The notes under the pieces: generated by a model
Told to the model about the DNA's origin: nothing
Databases searched by the model: none
Seen by the model: only the letters and a program-made list of their open reading frames with translations
Part shown: positions 24,778-34,717 of the stretch, in pieces
Position numbering within the stretch: the first letter of the stretch is position 1
Layout: the number at the start of each line of letters is the position of its first letter
Translations under genes and position numbers: made by a program
Source: JABDKH01 sp963768565
Lineage (GTDB): Bacteria; Bacteroidota; Rhodothermia; Rhodothermales; JABDKH01
NCBI GenBank assembly: GCA_963768565.1
Contig: CAVYIO010000038.1
Coordinates: 124,001 to 188,000, forward strand
Length of the DNA stretch: 64,000 bases
Direction of reading: 5' to 3'

Positions 24778-27711
24778 ATGCTCCACCGGAGGATTCCCAC
24801 CTTCCTTTTCGCCGGCGCAGTCATAGCACTGACTGCAGGCACCGCCCTCGCCCAGGGATTCGGTGTCCTCAGCGGACGCAATCACCCCGAACTGAACTGG
24901 CGCGTCGCGGAAACGACACACTTCCGCATCATGTACCCTGAACATCTCGCCGGTATCGAAGACGAAGCCGGAACCATCGCCGAGACAACCTACGAGGCCC
25001 TCTCACAAAACCTCGGCGTGTCATTCGACGAACCCATCCGCATTTACCTTTCAGACGAAGATGAAATAGCAAACGGTTTCGCAAGCCGACTGGGCGACGG
25101 TTGGACCAACATCTGGGTCAACCCGAGCAACATCGAAGACTGGACTGGATCCGAAACGTGGCTTCGGCGCGTGCTCTCACACGAGATCGCCCATCTCTTT
25201 CACTACCGCGCTGTGCGGTCGAACATCGGGCCATTCGACCTGCTCTTTGCCAACCCGTTGCCCCGATTCTGGACCGAAGGTCTGGCCCAATATCAGACCG
25301 AGCAATGGGATACGTATCGAGGCGAAATGTGGCTACGCACAGCCGTACTCGAAGACAAACTCTCATACCGCGACGGGCAGTCCGCATGGAATGGCCGCCT
25401 GCTCTACGCCGTAGGAAATTCACAGGTCCGCTTTCTTGCAGATGAGTATGGGGATTCCACGCTCACGAAGATCCTTCACCATCGCAAGCCGGCTCTGTTC
25501 GGACTCGCCAGAGTCCATGACTTCGGCCGCGCCTTCAAGTCCGTTACAGGTCAAACCTACCGCGAGTTCTATGATCAGTGGCGGCGCCACGTCAACATCT
25601 ACTACAATACGATCGCTGGCCAGCGCCAGTCTCCTGATTCCCTCGACGCCGTTCCGATCGACCAACCCGGACAGTATGTCTACGACGTCCAAATGCTTCA
25701 GGATGATCGGCGCCTCGTCTTGTTTCTGGAATCCATCGAGCGCCCGGTGCGGCGCCTCGCTATCGTCGACTCCACGGGCCGCACAACCCGAACCCTTGCC
25801 GAGGGCATGATTCGCGCTCCGATTTCCGCCACGCGGGACGGCCGCCTGGTTGCGTTCGCGCGGCGTGGACGGGCAGCGCACGGGTCGCTGCTCAATGACA
25901 TCTACCTCGTGAACACGTTGAGCGGCAAGGTCCGTCGGTTGACGAAAGATCGAAGGGCGTCATACCCGGCACTGTCGCCCGATGGAAGTCGTGTGGCTTT
26001 CGTCGTCAGCGAACCAGGAGGGTCACGTATTTATGTAATCGACATTGCGAGTGGAGAGGAGTCACGGACGACGAACGCAGCAAACAACCAGCGAATCAGT
26101 CAGCTTCGATGGCACCCGACGGACGACACGATTGCCTATTACGTCCACGATGATCAGGGGGTCAGGGCGATCGAACTGCTGGATATCGAAACCGGACACG
26201 TCAGCCGTATCACAAGTGGCGACCACGATGACCGGGGACCCGTGTGGAGCCCCGACGCCTCTACCATTGGATTCACATCGCTTCGAGACGATGTGCCCAA
26301 CGTGTTCGCCGTGAATCTTGCAGACAGCTCGCTTCGACGCGTGACTCAACTCGCGACCGGAGCGACACTCACCGACTGGATCGGGGCCGATACATCAGGG
26401 CATCAGGACCGGATGATCGCGATTGTCAGTCATACGAAGGAGAAGGACAGAGTATATGCTCTGAATCCGTCCGCGACGCCGCCGGAAGCCGAAACGCGCG
26501 TGCCACCCGAGTACGCATCGTGGACAAGACGCTCACCACCGGCGACTATCCCGCCACGCATTGCGACTCTCGAGAACACGGTTCATAAGAATCATACCTA
26601 TAACTCCTGGAAAAACATCTCCCACGTGGCGTCCCTCGGACTTCCATACTTCAACTCGACTGGAGACTGGGGAGTGGGCGCAGGTACGCTCTGGATCGAA
26701 CCGCTCGGCAAACACGTGCTCGGGGCTGCCGCAGGCCTCTCGGTCGCCGACATCAGCAAGTCGTTCTTCGCTTTATCGTACATCAACAATCAACTGAAGC
26801 CCTCGCTGGCCTTCAGCGCAAGTCATTTCCCCGACGTGAGTCGGCCGTATGGCACCGACATCCTGCGCGAGGACCGTGCCGGCGTCAGTCTGGCCGTGCT
26901 GTGGCCTCTGGACTGGAGACCCAGACCCTACACACGAACCCAGGCCTTGATCTGGGCCCGGTACCTCTCCGTGACACCACTGAACGCTTCGTCATTCGCC
27001 GCGCAGCTGGATGGCCTTCCGGTTCCACAAGAAGGACGCCAGTCAAGTCTGAGATTTTCGATTCGACGAAAGAAGCTGAGACCGTTTCGCGACAACCAGT
27101 CACATCCGCTCGATGGCTGGGGACTGCGATCGAGGGTCACGCTGGCTGTTACAGGTGCAGACTTCGACCAGAGTTATGTTCGATTTGAGACATCGGGATA
27201 TACGACTGTTCCGGTCGTGGAACGGCACCGGTTGTTCCTGCACGGACGTTACCGCGGCCAGCGCGGAACGAGCCTGCCGCAAGACTTCGTCGGGCTTTCC
27301 AGGTATGACCCGATTCGCATCGACGCGGGAGACCTGCTGAATTTCATCTCGTCCGAATCAGATCGTGTTCGAGGGCACAGACGATTGGTTATCGGCGGCA
27401 ACGTCTTGTTCGGCACGCTTGAGTATCGGATCCCGCTGGTCCCGAGTCTGCGCACCGAAATTCTCGGACTGCTCAGCCTGGGCTCCACGACGCTCTCGCC
27501 GTTCTTTGATGCTGGCGTCGTGTGGTCGAGACCGGACGGGCGCGACGCCGTTACCCAGTACGGCGCGGGGGTAGAAATCAAGAACGCGCTGCGAATCGCG
27601 AACCTGATCGAGTTGACCCATGCCATCGGATTCGCGCAGCCGGCGTCGGCACTCTTCTCAGATAGCCGGTACGAGGTCTACTACAGAGTGCAGTCGGCAC
27701 TTCCTTTCTAG
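24778..27711 (+). CDS. Exported metallopeptidase-like/TolB-propeller/outer-membrane barrel protein
   Basis: About 977 residues from ATG 24778, where a clear signal peptide begins (MLHRRIPTFLFAGAVIALTA ending in ALAQ). Three parts follow: a peptidase MA-like region with a HExxH zinc motif (LSHEIAHLFHYRA) and FWTEGLAQY; a WD40/TolB-type propeller with repeats such as ALSPDGSRVAFVVS and VWSPDASTIGFTSL; and a C-terminal Omp85-like barrel with STTLSPFFDAGVVWSRPDGR ending in PF. It should sit in the outer membrane with its other domains in the periplasm or outside. A protein of the same design is at 52089-55185. Whether the HEIAH site is catalytically active is not known. Confidence 0.82.
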   Translation: MLHRRIPTFLFAGAVIALTAGTALAQGFGVLSGRNHPELNWRVAETTHFRIMYPEHLAGIEDEAGTIAETTYEALSQNLGVSFDEPIRIYLSDEDEIANGFASRLGDGWTNIWVNPSNIEDWTGSETWLRRVLSHEIAHLFHYRAVRSNIGPFDLLFANPLPRFWTEGLAQYQTEQWDTYRGEMWLRTAVLEDKLSYRDGQSAWNGRLLYAVGNSQVRFLADEYGDSTLTKILHHRKPALFGLARVHDFGRAFKSVTGQTYREFYDQWRRHVNIYYNTIAGQRQSPDSLDAVPIDQPGQYVYDVQMLQDDRRLVLFLESIERPVRRLAIVDSTGRTTRTLAEGMIRAPISATRDGRLVAFARRGRAAHGSLLNDIYLVNTLSGKVRRLTKDRRASYPALSPDGSRVAFVVSEPGGSRIYVIDIASGEESRTTNAANNQRISQLRWHPTDDTIAYYVHDDQGVRAIELLDIETGHVSRITSGDHDDRGPVWSPDASTIGFTSLRDDVPNVFAVNLADSSLRRVTQLATGATLTDWIGADTSGHQDRMIAIVSHTKEKDRVYALNPSATPPEAETRVPPEYASWTRRSPPATIPPRIATLENTVHKNHTYNSWKNISHVASLGLPYFNSTGDWGVGAGTLWIEPLGKHVLGAAAGLSVADISKSFFALSYINNQLKPSLAFSASHFPDVSRPYGTDILREDRAGVSLAVLWPLDWRPRPYTRTQALIWARYLSVTPLNASSFAAQLDGLPVPQEGRQSSLRFSIRRKKLRPFRDNQSHPLDGWGLRSRVTLAVTGADFDQSYVRFETSGYTTVPVVERHRLFLHGRYRGQRGTSLPQDFVGLSRYDPIRIDAGDLLNFISSESDRVRGHRRLVIGGNVLFGTLEYRIPLVPSLRTEILGLLSLGSTTLSPFFDAGVVWSRPDGRDAVTQYGAGVEIKNALRIANLIELTHAIGFAQPASALFSDSRYEVYYRVQSALPF

Positions 27712-27732
27712 CGAGGGTCCCTTCCGATCCGA

Positions 27733-28659
27733 CTACTCTGTTGTGCCCGGGCCCGGCATCAGCGTGATTTCCTGACTGGCGGACGCGATCTGGACCTTGC
27801 CGTTGGTGCCTTCCAGCCCAAGGATTATCGCTGTAAAGAGTAGGTCCTTGGTGTGACGACGTTTCTTGTAATCGACGACGTACCGCATCGTCATCGTCAC
27901 CCAGTTCTCATCAGCTTCGATAGACACCGTGGGTTCGACTCGAGCCCGTTCGACGAGATACTTCTCTACCATTCGAGCCCACACACGTCCCGCTTCCTCG
28001 CTGTACTCACCGACGGTTTCTGCAGCCACACGCGAGAAGACCTCGCGGGCCAGTATCAGGTCGCTCCCGTGACGTATGGGTATAGCGATTTCGTCCCACA
28101 GGAAGGGAAAGTCGCCGGAATAATTGAAGATGGGCTCTTTGAATACGTACGAGTTTGCGACTCGCACGACGCGCCCGGTATACAGATCTCCACGAACCCA
28201 CTCGCCGAGCTCCATCAGCGTCGTCCGAATGATGCTGACGTCGATGACGTCACCGGTCACACCGCCCATCCGGATCCGGTCACCGGTCTTGTAGATGTCT
28301 CCGAAGGAGATGGCAAGCCACCCGGCTACACTGACGATAACCTCCTGAAGCGCAAACGCGATGCCCGCGCTGGCTACACCGAGTGCCACAGTCAGACCGG
28401 TCAGCTGCTCGCTGTAGACGACCGACACGAATATGAGAGCGAACAGTAAAGTGCCGAACGAGACGAGTTTTCGGGAACGATAACGCGACTTGTCATCGCG
28501 GACTGAACGTGAGAGCCAGCGCCGAACCAGCAGCCCGATGACATAGATAATCACGACGCCCGTTGCCGCGACGACTACCTTGCCGAAGAGCGGGCCGGAG
28601 ACAAATTGTTCGAAAAGCGACAACACTTCGCCCGTAGATTCCTGTAGCTGATCTTCCAT
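27733..28659 (-). CDS. MscS-family mechanosensitive channel
   Basis: The 308-residue protein has membrane helices (VVVAATGVVIIYVIGLLV; LVSFGTLLFALIFVSVVY), the pore-lining helix with alternating Gly/Ala (LTVALGVASAGIAFALQEVI), and the cytoplasmic beta domain (GDIYKTGDRIRMGGVTGDVI; DVSIIRTTLMELGEW). MscS channels open under membrane tension to release solutes in hypo-osmotic shock. Its C-terminal domain differs from E. coli MscS after the beta domain, as in the small-conductance family with extended cytoplasmic parts. It is convergent with the upstream propeller gene and divergent from a second MscS gene at 28894. Confidence 0.92.
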   Translation of the reverse strand: MEDQLQESTGEVLSLFEQFVSGPLFGKVVVAATGVVIIYVIGLLVRRWLSRSVRDDKSRYRSRKLVSFGTLLFALIFVSVVYSEQLTGLTVALGVASAGIAFALQEVIVSVAGWLAISFGDIYKTGDRIRMGGVTGDVIDVSIIRTTLMELGEWVRGDLYTGRVVRVANSYVFKEPIFNYSGDFPFLWDEIAIPIRHGSDLILAREVFSRVAAETVGEYSEEAGRVWARMVEKYLVERARVEPTVSIEADENWVTMTMRYVVDYKKRRHTKDLLFTAIILGLEGTNGKVQIASASQEITLMPGPGTTE

Positions 28660-28893
28660 TGATTGACGAGCCGGGATAGACTATCTCACCGATGCTGTAT
28701 GATCAACAAAGCTACGTCAGCGGCCACGTTTGTGTTCGGGATGGGTGAACAACAATTCCAAAAGTTGCAGTATTGCCCGCAGATGGTGTTCCTTTAATAC
28801 CGGGTCCTGTCTGATCGTTGGGCCCGGGACATTTCCCATACTGGATAGCGACACGGTTTTCTTCGCTCATCTCGTGCACCAGACCGCTTTCGA

Positions 28894-30168
28894 ATGGCGT
28901 ATTTCCTGATTTCGAGCGTCTTGTCCAGATCAAGACGATACGGCTCCAACGGCCAGCCCGGATGGCTGTTTGCCGTAATGCTCACGGTGGCTGCCGTTGC
29001 GGCGGGATGTGGCCGGGGTGATCTCCCGACCGATGCCGTTCCAGCGGCGGTGTCTGACTCTGTTGCTGCCCACGACTCCGTAGCCATCGACACGTCGATC
29101 GTCGCGCAGATCGTTCCGCCCGCCGCCGTCGCGGCTGCACAGCCTGTCGTGGTCCCTGCAGTACAACCTGCCGCCTCTCGGGATACCGCGGCGACGGTGT
29201 CTGCACGAATTGACTCGCTCCTGCGGCAGGTCGCAAAACTCGAAGCCTCGGTTCGGACCCTTCAACGAGCACCTTCCACATCGACCTCCCGACGCACGCC
29301 CGATACCACAAGTCAGTCGCTCCGGCCCCGTGAGCAGCTTCGCGAAACGGCTCAGGACGTTTCCAACTTCGGCCTTCGCGCGTTCTGGGCAGTGGTGGTG
29401 ATCACGGTCGCTTTCTTCCTGATCAAGTTTCTGGTATGGATTCTTGAGACGTCGGCCGAACGCAGTGCCAAGCGTCGCCTGTTCTTCAAGAAGCTGATTC
29501 CTGTTAGCCGGATTCTGGTCTGGTTGCTTGTCGTTTACTATGTGGTCGCCGGTATTTTCGAAGTGGACCGGGACGGGCTCGTAGCCGCGGGAGCCGCCCT
29601 GGGTGTTGCGATCGGCTTTGCGGCCCAGGACGTACTCAAGAACATCTTCGGCGGAATCCTGATTATCATTGACCAGCCGTTTCAGGTGGGCGACCGTGTC
29701 AGCGTCGGGGGAACCTATGGAGAAGTTGTCTCGATCGGACTGCGGTCTACACGCATCGTCACGCCCGACGACAATCTCGTGTCCGTACCCAACACGCAGG
29801 TGGTTGACGGTCAGGTCGCGAACGCAAATGCAGGAGCCCTCGACTGCCAGGTCGTCACCACTTTGTATCTGCCGGGCTGGGTCGACGTGGGGCGCGCGAA
29901 AGAGATCGCGTATGATGCGGCGGCAAACTCGAAGTTCGTCTTCCTGAAGAAACCGATCGTCGTATTCGTGCAGGATGAATTCAAGGAGACGTTTCTATCC
30001 AAGATCATCGTGAAAGCTTATGTGCTTGACGCTCGCTACGAGGGGGCTTTCGCCAGTGATGTGACGGAGACAGCGAAGTCTCAATATCTGCGGGAAGGTA
30101 TGTTGACGGAGTTCTACCCTGGGAGTGCGAGAGACGTCGAGTCCGAAGATGTGGAGGTGAGCGAATGA
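28894..30168 (+). CDS. MscS-family channel with lipoprotein-type leader and periplasmic coiled coil
   Basis: The 424-residue protein begins with a lipoprotein-like signal (WLFAVMLTVAAVAAGC), a disordered Ala/Val/Pro stretch and a coiled coil (ARIDSLLRQVAKLEASVRTL), then membrane helices (FWAVVVITVAFFLIKFLVWI; ILVWLLVVYYVVAGIF) and the MscS pore and beta domain (AAGAALGVAIGFAAQDVLKN; IDQPFQVGDRVSVGGTYGEV; VPNTQVVDGQVANAN). An N-lipidated MscS with a periplasmic coil is unusual and might tie gating to the outer envelope. Its last 4 bp (ATGA) overlap the next gene, showing tight translational coupling to the large ATPase-like protein. Confidence 0.88.
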   Translation: MAYFLISSVLSRSRRYGSNGQPGWLFAVMLTVAAVAAGCGRGDLPTDAVPAAVSDSVAAHDSVAIDTSIVAQIVPPAAVAAAQPVVVPAVQPAASRDTAATVSARIDSLLRQVAKLEASVRTLQRAPSTSTSRRTPDTTSQSLRPREQLRETAQDVSNFGLRAFWAVVVITVAFFLIKFLVWILETSAERSAKRRLFFKKLIPVSRILVWLLVVYYVVAGIFEVDRDGLVAAGAALGVAIGFAAQDVLKNIFGGILIIIDQPFQVGDRVSVGGTYGEVVSIGLRSTRIVTPDDNLVSVPNTQVVDGQVANANAGALDCQVVTTLYLPGWVDVGRAKEIAYDAAANSKFVFLKKPIVVFVQDEFKETFLSKIIVKAYVLDARYEGAFASDVTETAKSQYLREGMLTEFYPGSARDVESEDVEVSE

Positions 30169-33100
30169 GCGAGACGCTTCCCGGCGGGACAACGGGTTCG
30201 CCACCGGCCACATCAGTTGAACATGCCCTCACCCCGGAACCGGCCGAGGTCAATCCGTGGTCCGATGCGGAGCAACAGCTGCGGCAACTTGTCGACGATG
30301 CTCGAATGCGGGCCGCCGGCAGCCACGCCGACTGGAGCGACTCTATTGAAGACCTGTTCAAACAATGGGGCAAGACTCTTGACGATCTCGCGAAGAAGCA
30401 CGGCGTGCACCTGGACAAGTTGGCCGGCCAACGTCCCGATTCCGGCGCTCTTCCGCCCGGCGTACTGGCCGAGTATCGTTCCGCGTTCACGAAGGACATC
30501 CTCCAACCGCTTCTCGACGTTTCGTCCCGCAACCGGCCGCCGATAGACGTCGCCGTGAGATTTCGCCAGATGGTCGACGCCCTGACGGCACTGCCCGACC
30601 GATTCCCCGAGAACACGCGCTTGCTGGAACCAAAAGAACTCTACGCCAAGCGCACGGAAGATTCTGCGACGGTTCGGATACGCAAGGCCTCGCACAGAAT
30701 TCTGTTGTCGGGGTCTGATTTCCTTCATGGGTGCCAGGGTCCTTGTCGACAAGGTGCTTAAGCGCGAGGCACGGCGACGACTGCCCACGAGTCGCGTCGT
30801 TCCGGCCAGACATCTGGCTATCTATCACTTGCGACAATCCCTTCCCGACTTGCTCATCGAGGAGCACAGTGCCGCCCAACGTCAGCTTTTCGAACTTGTC
30901 GGCACTCTGGAACGACTGATTGGAGCCTGGGCAAACGGTGTCCTCGTGGTCGAACGAGATGTCGAGCCCGACGCTGAAGCCCGTGGCTCAATGGTGCCGT
31001 GGGATGCCGTTCCGTCTCCTCCCCAGCCCGAGGGCAACACGGTTGCGGAGAACAATGACACCGGCAAATCGGCAGCCTCGCCGGCCACGGAGGATGAGGA
31101 GTCAACAAAACAAAAGGACACGCCAGTTCCGCTGTTCGACCTCCTCCATCAACACGCCACTACCCTTCAGCAAGGGCTCGAGAAGCTGTCTGCGCTCGCG
31201 GTACCTCCCGAACCGGCGGAATCAGATCCTGTCGGCGAAGTGTTTGCCGGCCTTGACATAGACCTCCGCAAGGGCGGCACCGGACTGCTGGCGGCGTCAA
31301 AGAGACCTCTGCTTGAGCAGCCACGAGGCACTGCAGTTGTTAGCCTCGGCGCAGGCAAGGTGGGACGAGTGGCATCGAGAAGTCGATCAGCGCTTCAGGT
31401 ACTACCTGGGCCTGATGAAACTCCGGGACGAGCTTGTTGGTCTCGAGCGACGCCTTGTGATTCGGCTGGGACGGGCGACCGTTGAGCAAGTGCTCATGAC
31501 GTTTGCAGACATGATGCAACGCTTCGAGGCGGTTGGGAAAGACGTAGGAGTTCGAGCCGCCGAGGCGCGTAAGGAGAAGAGTCCGCCGCGTCTGCTACAG
31601 CACCTCGATAAGTCCGGGAATCAGCTCGTCGACTTCCTGCAGGGCATATTCCATCAGCTGCCCGGCCTGGTTTCGTCGGATCAGGCACTCTCAGATCCGG
31701 GGCGGAACGAATGGGATCAACTCACGCGTGTTCGCTGCAAGCCTGCCGGAACGGGTTACCATGCACAGCCTGCAGGGAGAAGATCTGGCCAGAGAGAACC
31801 GAAAGCCCATCCAGATCGAGGTGAGATCACTCGTAATCGACGTTCTTGAGCCCCCGCTCCCGGATCGTTTGCGACGACCCGCGGAGCAATTGCGAGCAGC
31901 GGTGCGGCGTGTCTGGACAGAGACGGAGCAGGTCCAGCATATTGTTCAGTACAACATCGATGCGGCGACGGATGAGTTGAAGGCGCTTCTGGAAGAACAG
32001 CGTCGACGTCATACGCACCGGGCCGGGAGAGTCAGGAGCCTGACGAAAAGCCCGCGCCTCACCGCCGAGGAGACCATCGACGCCTCCGGCAAAATGGTCA
32101 CTGACGGACTCAGTCGAGCCTCCACAACGCTGGCACAGCTCGCGACGACTCTGCACCCCGCCTGGACTGACTTCGTGAAAGCAGTCAACGCGGAGTTCCG
32201 ACAGGACTGGATAGACGTCCACCGACGACTTCATACGGCCGACACCGCAGAAGAGCAGTGGGCGGGCTTTCGTTCCCAATTGGAACGTCGCTTTGAAAAG
32301 GACCTCGAGCGAGGCACGAGTGCGCTGGCAGATAGTAGCGGCATCGGTCGGTCGAATAGCGACCACCAGTCGACGCCGCGTGGTAAACCTGATCAAGATC
32401 GGACAGTCGGCGGTCGGCGTTCTGGATTCGGGCGATACCTCCGGTTCGATACCATCGACGCCCTGTCCGGAGTGAGCACGCTTCAGGAAAGCCTGCCGCT
32501 CATCTATCGAAGGCTGTTTTCCTTTGACCCGCTGGACGAAGTCACCTTGCTCGAAGGTCGGTCTCGAGATCTCGTGTCGGTCAAGCAGCACTTCACACGA
32601 TGGAAGGACTCGCATCAGTTGGGTGTTCTTCTGGTACAGGCGCCTCTTGGTAGCGGCCGGACGAGCGCCCTGAATGTGCTTCAAGACACGGTCTTCAAGG
32701 ATTACGAAGTTGCGCGCATAAGCCTGAAGGAGCGGATCTATCACCCGGATGAATTCGCGGTCCTGATTGCCACGGGACTGGGCTTCGAGAATTCGAAAAT
32801 GACACTCGAAGAGCTTGAAGAGGAGCTGATTCACTCGAAGCGATCGGAGCCCCCTCACGTGTGCTTCATCGACAACATGGAACACCTCGTATTACGAGCC
32901 GCGCAGGGCGTAAACATTATCGAGCGTGTCATCCTGTTTCTCTCACGGACTGATCGATCCATGTACTGGCTGTGCACGGTCGGCACGTACACCTGGCAGT
33001 TCCTGTCGAAGACCGCGGGCAAGGCGGTCGGTTTTGTTGATACGTATCATCTGACGCCATTCGACAGGGACATGATGGAGTCACTGATCATCAACCGTCA

Positions 33101-33636
33101 CCGTCGAAGTGGGATGACATTGCAGTTCAGTGGAGCCCAAGGACGCGTCGGCGCTGATGCGGCAGCGCCTGAAGCGCGCGAAGACACCGGAGCAGTTTCA
33201 GAGTCTGCTTCGCGAGGATTTTTTCGACAGACTGTGGCGGGCCAGCGGTCAGAACGTGATGCTCGCCCTCTTCTACTGGATTCGAAGTGCCGAATTCAAC
33301 GAGGAGAATAGCACGTTGACGGTCAAGTCGCTCGTTCCACTTCGGTTTGACTATCTGAACGACCTGACCCTGGATCACGCATTCACGTTGAAGGCCTTCT
33401 TCCTCCACAAGACGCTGTCCCTGTCCGACCATTCCCGGATATTCAATACGAGCGAGGCAGATAGTACGGTCATTCTTGAGTCGTTGCTGAACGGCTACTT
33501 CATTCAGGAGGTGCCGTTGGCTGAAAGGACGGCGAATGGGGACTACCACGTCAAGAAACACGCGATCTACCGGCTGCGACCTCTCATACTGCATCCGGTG
33601 ACGAGCTTCTTGCAGAGCAAGAACATTATCTATTAG
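30165..33636 (+). CDS. Very large ATPase-like protein coupled to MscS, reading frame broken by four +1 shifts
   Basis: Starting at ATG 30165 inside the stop of the MscS gene, the reading frame can be followed to 33636 only by moving +1 near 30717-30726, 31306-31315, 31708-31717 and 33120-33130. Repaired, it would encode about 1155 residues. The first two thirds are helical and charged with coiled-coil character (SHEALQLLASAQARWDEWHR; RRLVIRLGRATVEQVLMTF). Near residue 820 a P-loop-like motif appears (VQAPLGSGRTSALN, arginine replacing the Walker lysine), followed by a Walker B-like CFIDNMEHLVL, as in AAA/STAND ATPases. The C-terminus (AKTPEQFQSLLREDFFDRLW; GYFIQEVPLA) resembles a winged-helix region. 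No family name can be given. Confidence 0.65.
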
Positions 33637-33652
33637 CCGCCGCGGCCCAAAC

Positions 33653-33685
33653 AAAAAGGGGTGCCGGCAATCGCTGGCACCCCTT
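33653..33685 (-). terminator. Intrinsic terminator after rpoD
   Basis: AAGGGGTGCC (33656-33665) pairs perfectly with GGCACCCCTT (33676-33685), a 10-bp stem and 10-nt loop. On the minus strand it runs into a T-rich tail (TTTTTGTTT), just after the rpoD stop at 33709; on the plus strand it can also stop reading from the ATPase-like gene. Confidence 0.85.
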
Positions 33686-33708
33686 CTCGCTACAGCACGT
33701 GTTTCGTG

Positions 33709-34548
33709 CTATCCGATATGCATCTGAAGTTCCTCTCGGCGGTGCTTCTGGCGAAGCTTGCGGAGGGCCTTTTCCTTTATCTGCCGTACGCGCTCTCGCG
33801 TAAGTCCAAATCGCTGGCCGATCTCCTCGAGAGTCAGCGGATGTTCGCGACCAATGCCAAAATAGAGTCTTGTAATTTCCGCTTCCCGTGGATGTAGCAG
33901 GCTCAGCGCACGTTCGATGTCAATCTTGAGCGACTCGTCCATGAGCGTCTCATCCGGAGCGAGATCGTCATCGTTCGGGAGAACATCGAGGAGACTGTTG
34001 TCGTCGTCTTCGTTGAACGGGGCGTCCATCGAAAGATGTCGCCCGGTGTGCTGCATCGCTTCCCGGACTTTTTCGACGTCGACTTCCAGTTCATCCGCCA
34101 GCTCCTCGATATTCGGCTGGCGCTCGTGCACCTGCGCGAGTCTGGCGCTCGTCTTCCGGATCTTGGAAATAGTACCGATGCGGTTCAGCGGCAGGCGAAC
34201 GACCCGACTTTGCTCGGCCAGCGCCTGCAGGATCGCCTGGCGAATCCACCACACGGCATAGGAGATGAACTTGAATCCACGCGTCTCATCAAATCGCTGG
34301 GCAGCCTTGATCAACCCGTAGTTGCCCTCATTGATCAGATCCGCGAGCGTCAGCCCCTGGCCCTGATATTTCTTGGCGACAGAGACGACAAATCGGAGAT
34401 TCGCACGCGTGAGCTTGTGCAGGGCCTCCTGGTCGTTCTGCTTGATGCGGCGCGCCAGATCAACTTCTTCTGCCGGAGTCAAGAGCGGAATTTGCCCGAT
34501 TTCCTGCAGATACTGGTCCAGCATGCGTTGCTGGCGGGGGACATACAT
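33709..34548 (-). CDS. rpoD: Primary RNA polymerase sigma factor RpoD/SigA
   Basis: A 279-residue sigma-70 protein lacking region 1.1, the compact form typical of Bacteroidota. Regions are clear: 1.2 (LDQYLQEIGQIPLLTPAEEV), 2 (NLRFVVSVAKKYQGQGLTLA, INEGNYGLIKAAQRFDETRG, FKFISYAVWWIRQAI), 3 and 4 (LHPREAEITRLYFGIGREHP, LTLEEIGQRFGLTRERVRQI). It directs core RNA polymerase to housekeeping promoters. The helix-turn-helix of region 4 is complete. It follows the GH3 gene on the same strand by about 170 bp, and is closed by the terminator at 33653-33685. Confidence 0.95.
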   Translation of the reverse strand: MYVPRQQRMLDQYLQEIGQIPLLTPAEEVDLARRIKQNDQEALHKLTRANLRFVVSVAKKYQGQGLTLADLINEGNYGLIKAAQRFDETRGFKFISYAVWWIRQAILQALAEQSRVVRLPLNRIGTISKIRKTSARLAQVHERQPNIEELADELEVDVEKVREAMQHTGRHLSMDAPFNEDDDNSLLDVLPNDDDLAPDETLMDESLKIDIERALSLLHPREAEITRLYFGIGREHPLTLEEIGQRFGLTRERVRQIKEKALRKLRQKHRREELQMHIG

Positions 34549-34717
34549 ATGTCTACAGTCGGTCTAGGATTGTAACGATGTAGCGATATCTAAGACGCTA
34601 ATTAAGCGGCGGTTCTTCCCGGTGCTGAATTCTTTTGCGAGAATTTCGTTTGCGCGGCTTCACAGCACGTTCCAGAAACCATCTTGTTCCCGATCTCCCG
34701 GCACGTCGAGCCGTGAA

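Noticed and set aside
31827..32885. A 352-codon minus-strand frame
   Set aside because: Antisense to the MscS-linked ATPase gene and without recognisable motifs; the plus strand has P-loop and Walker B-like motifs.
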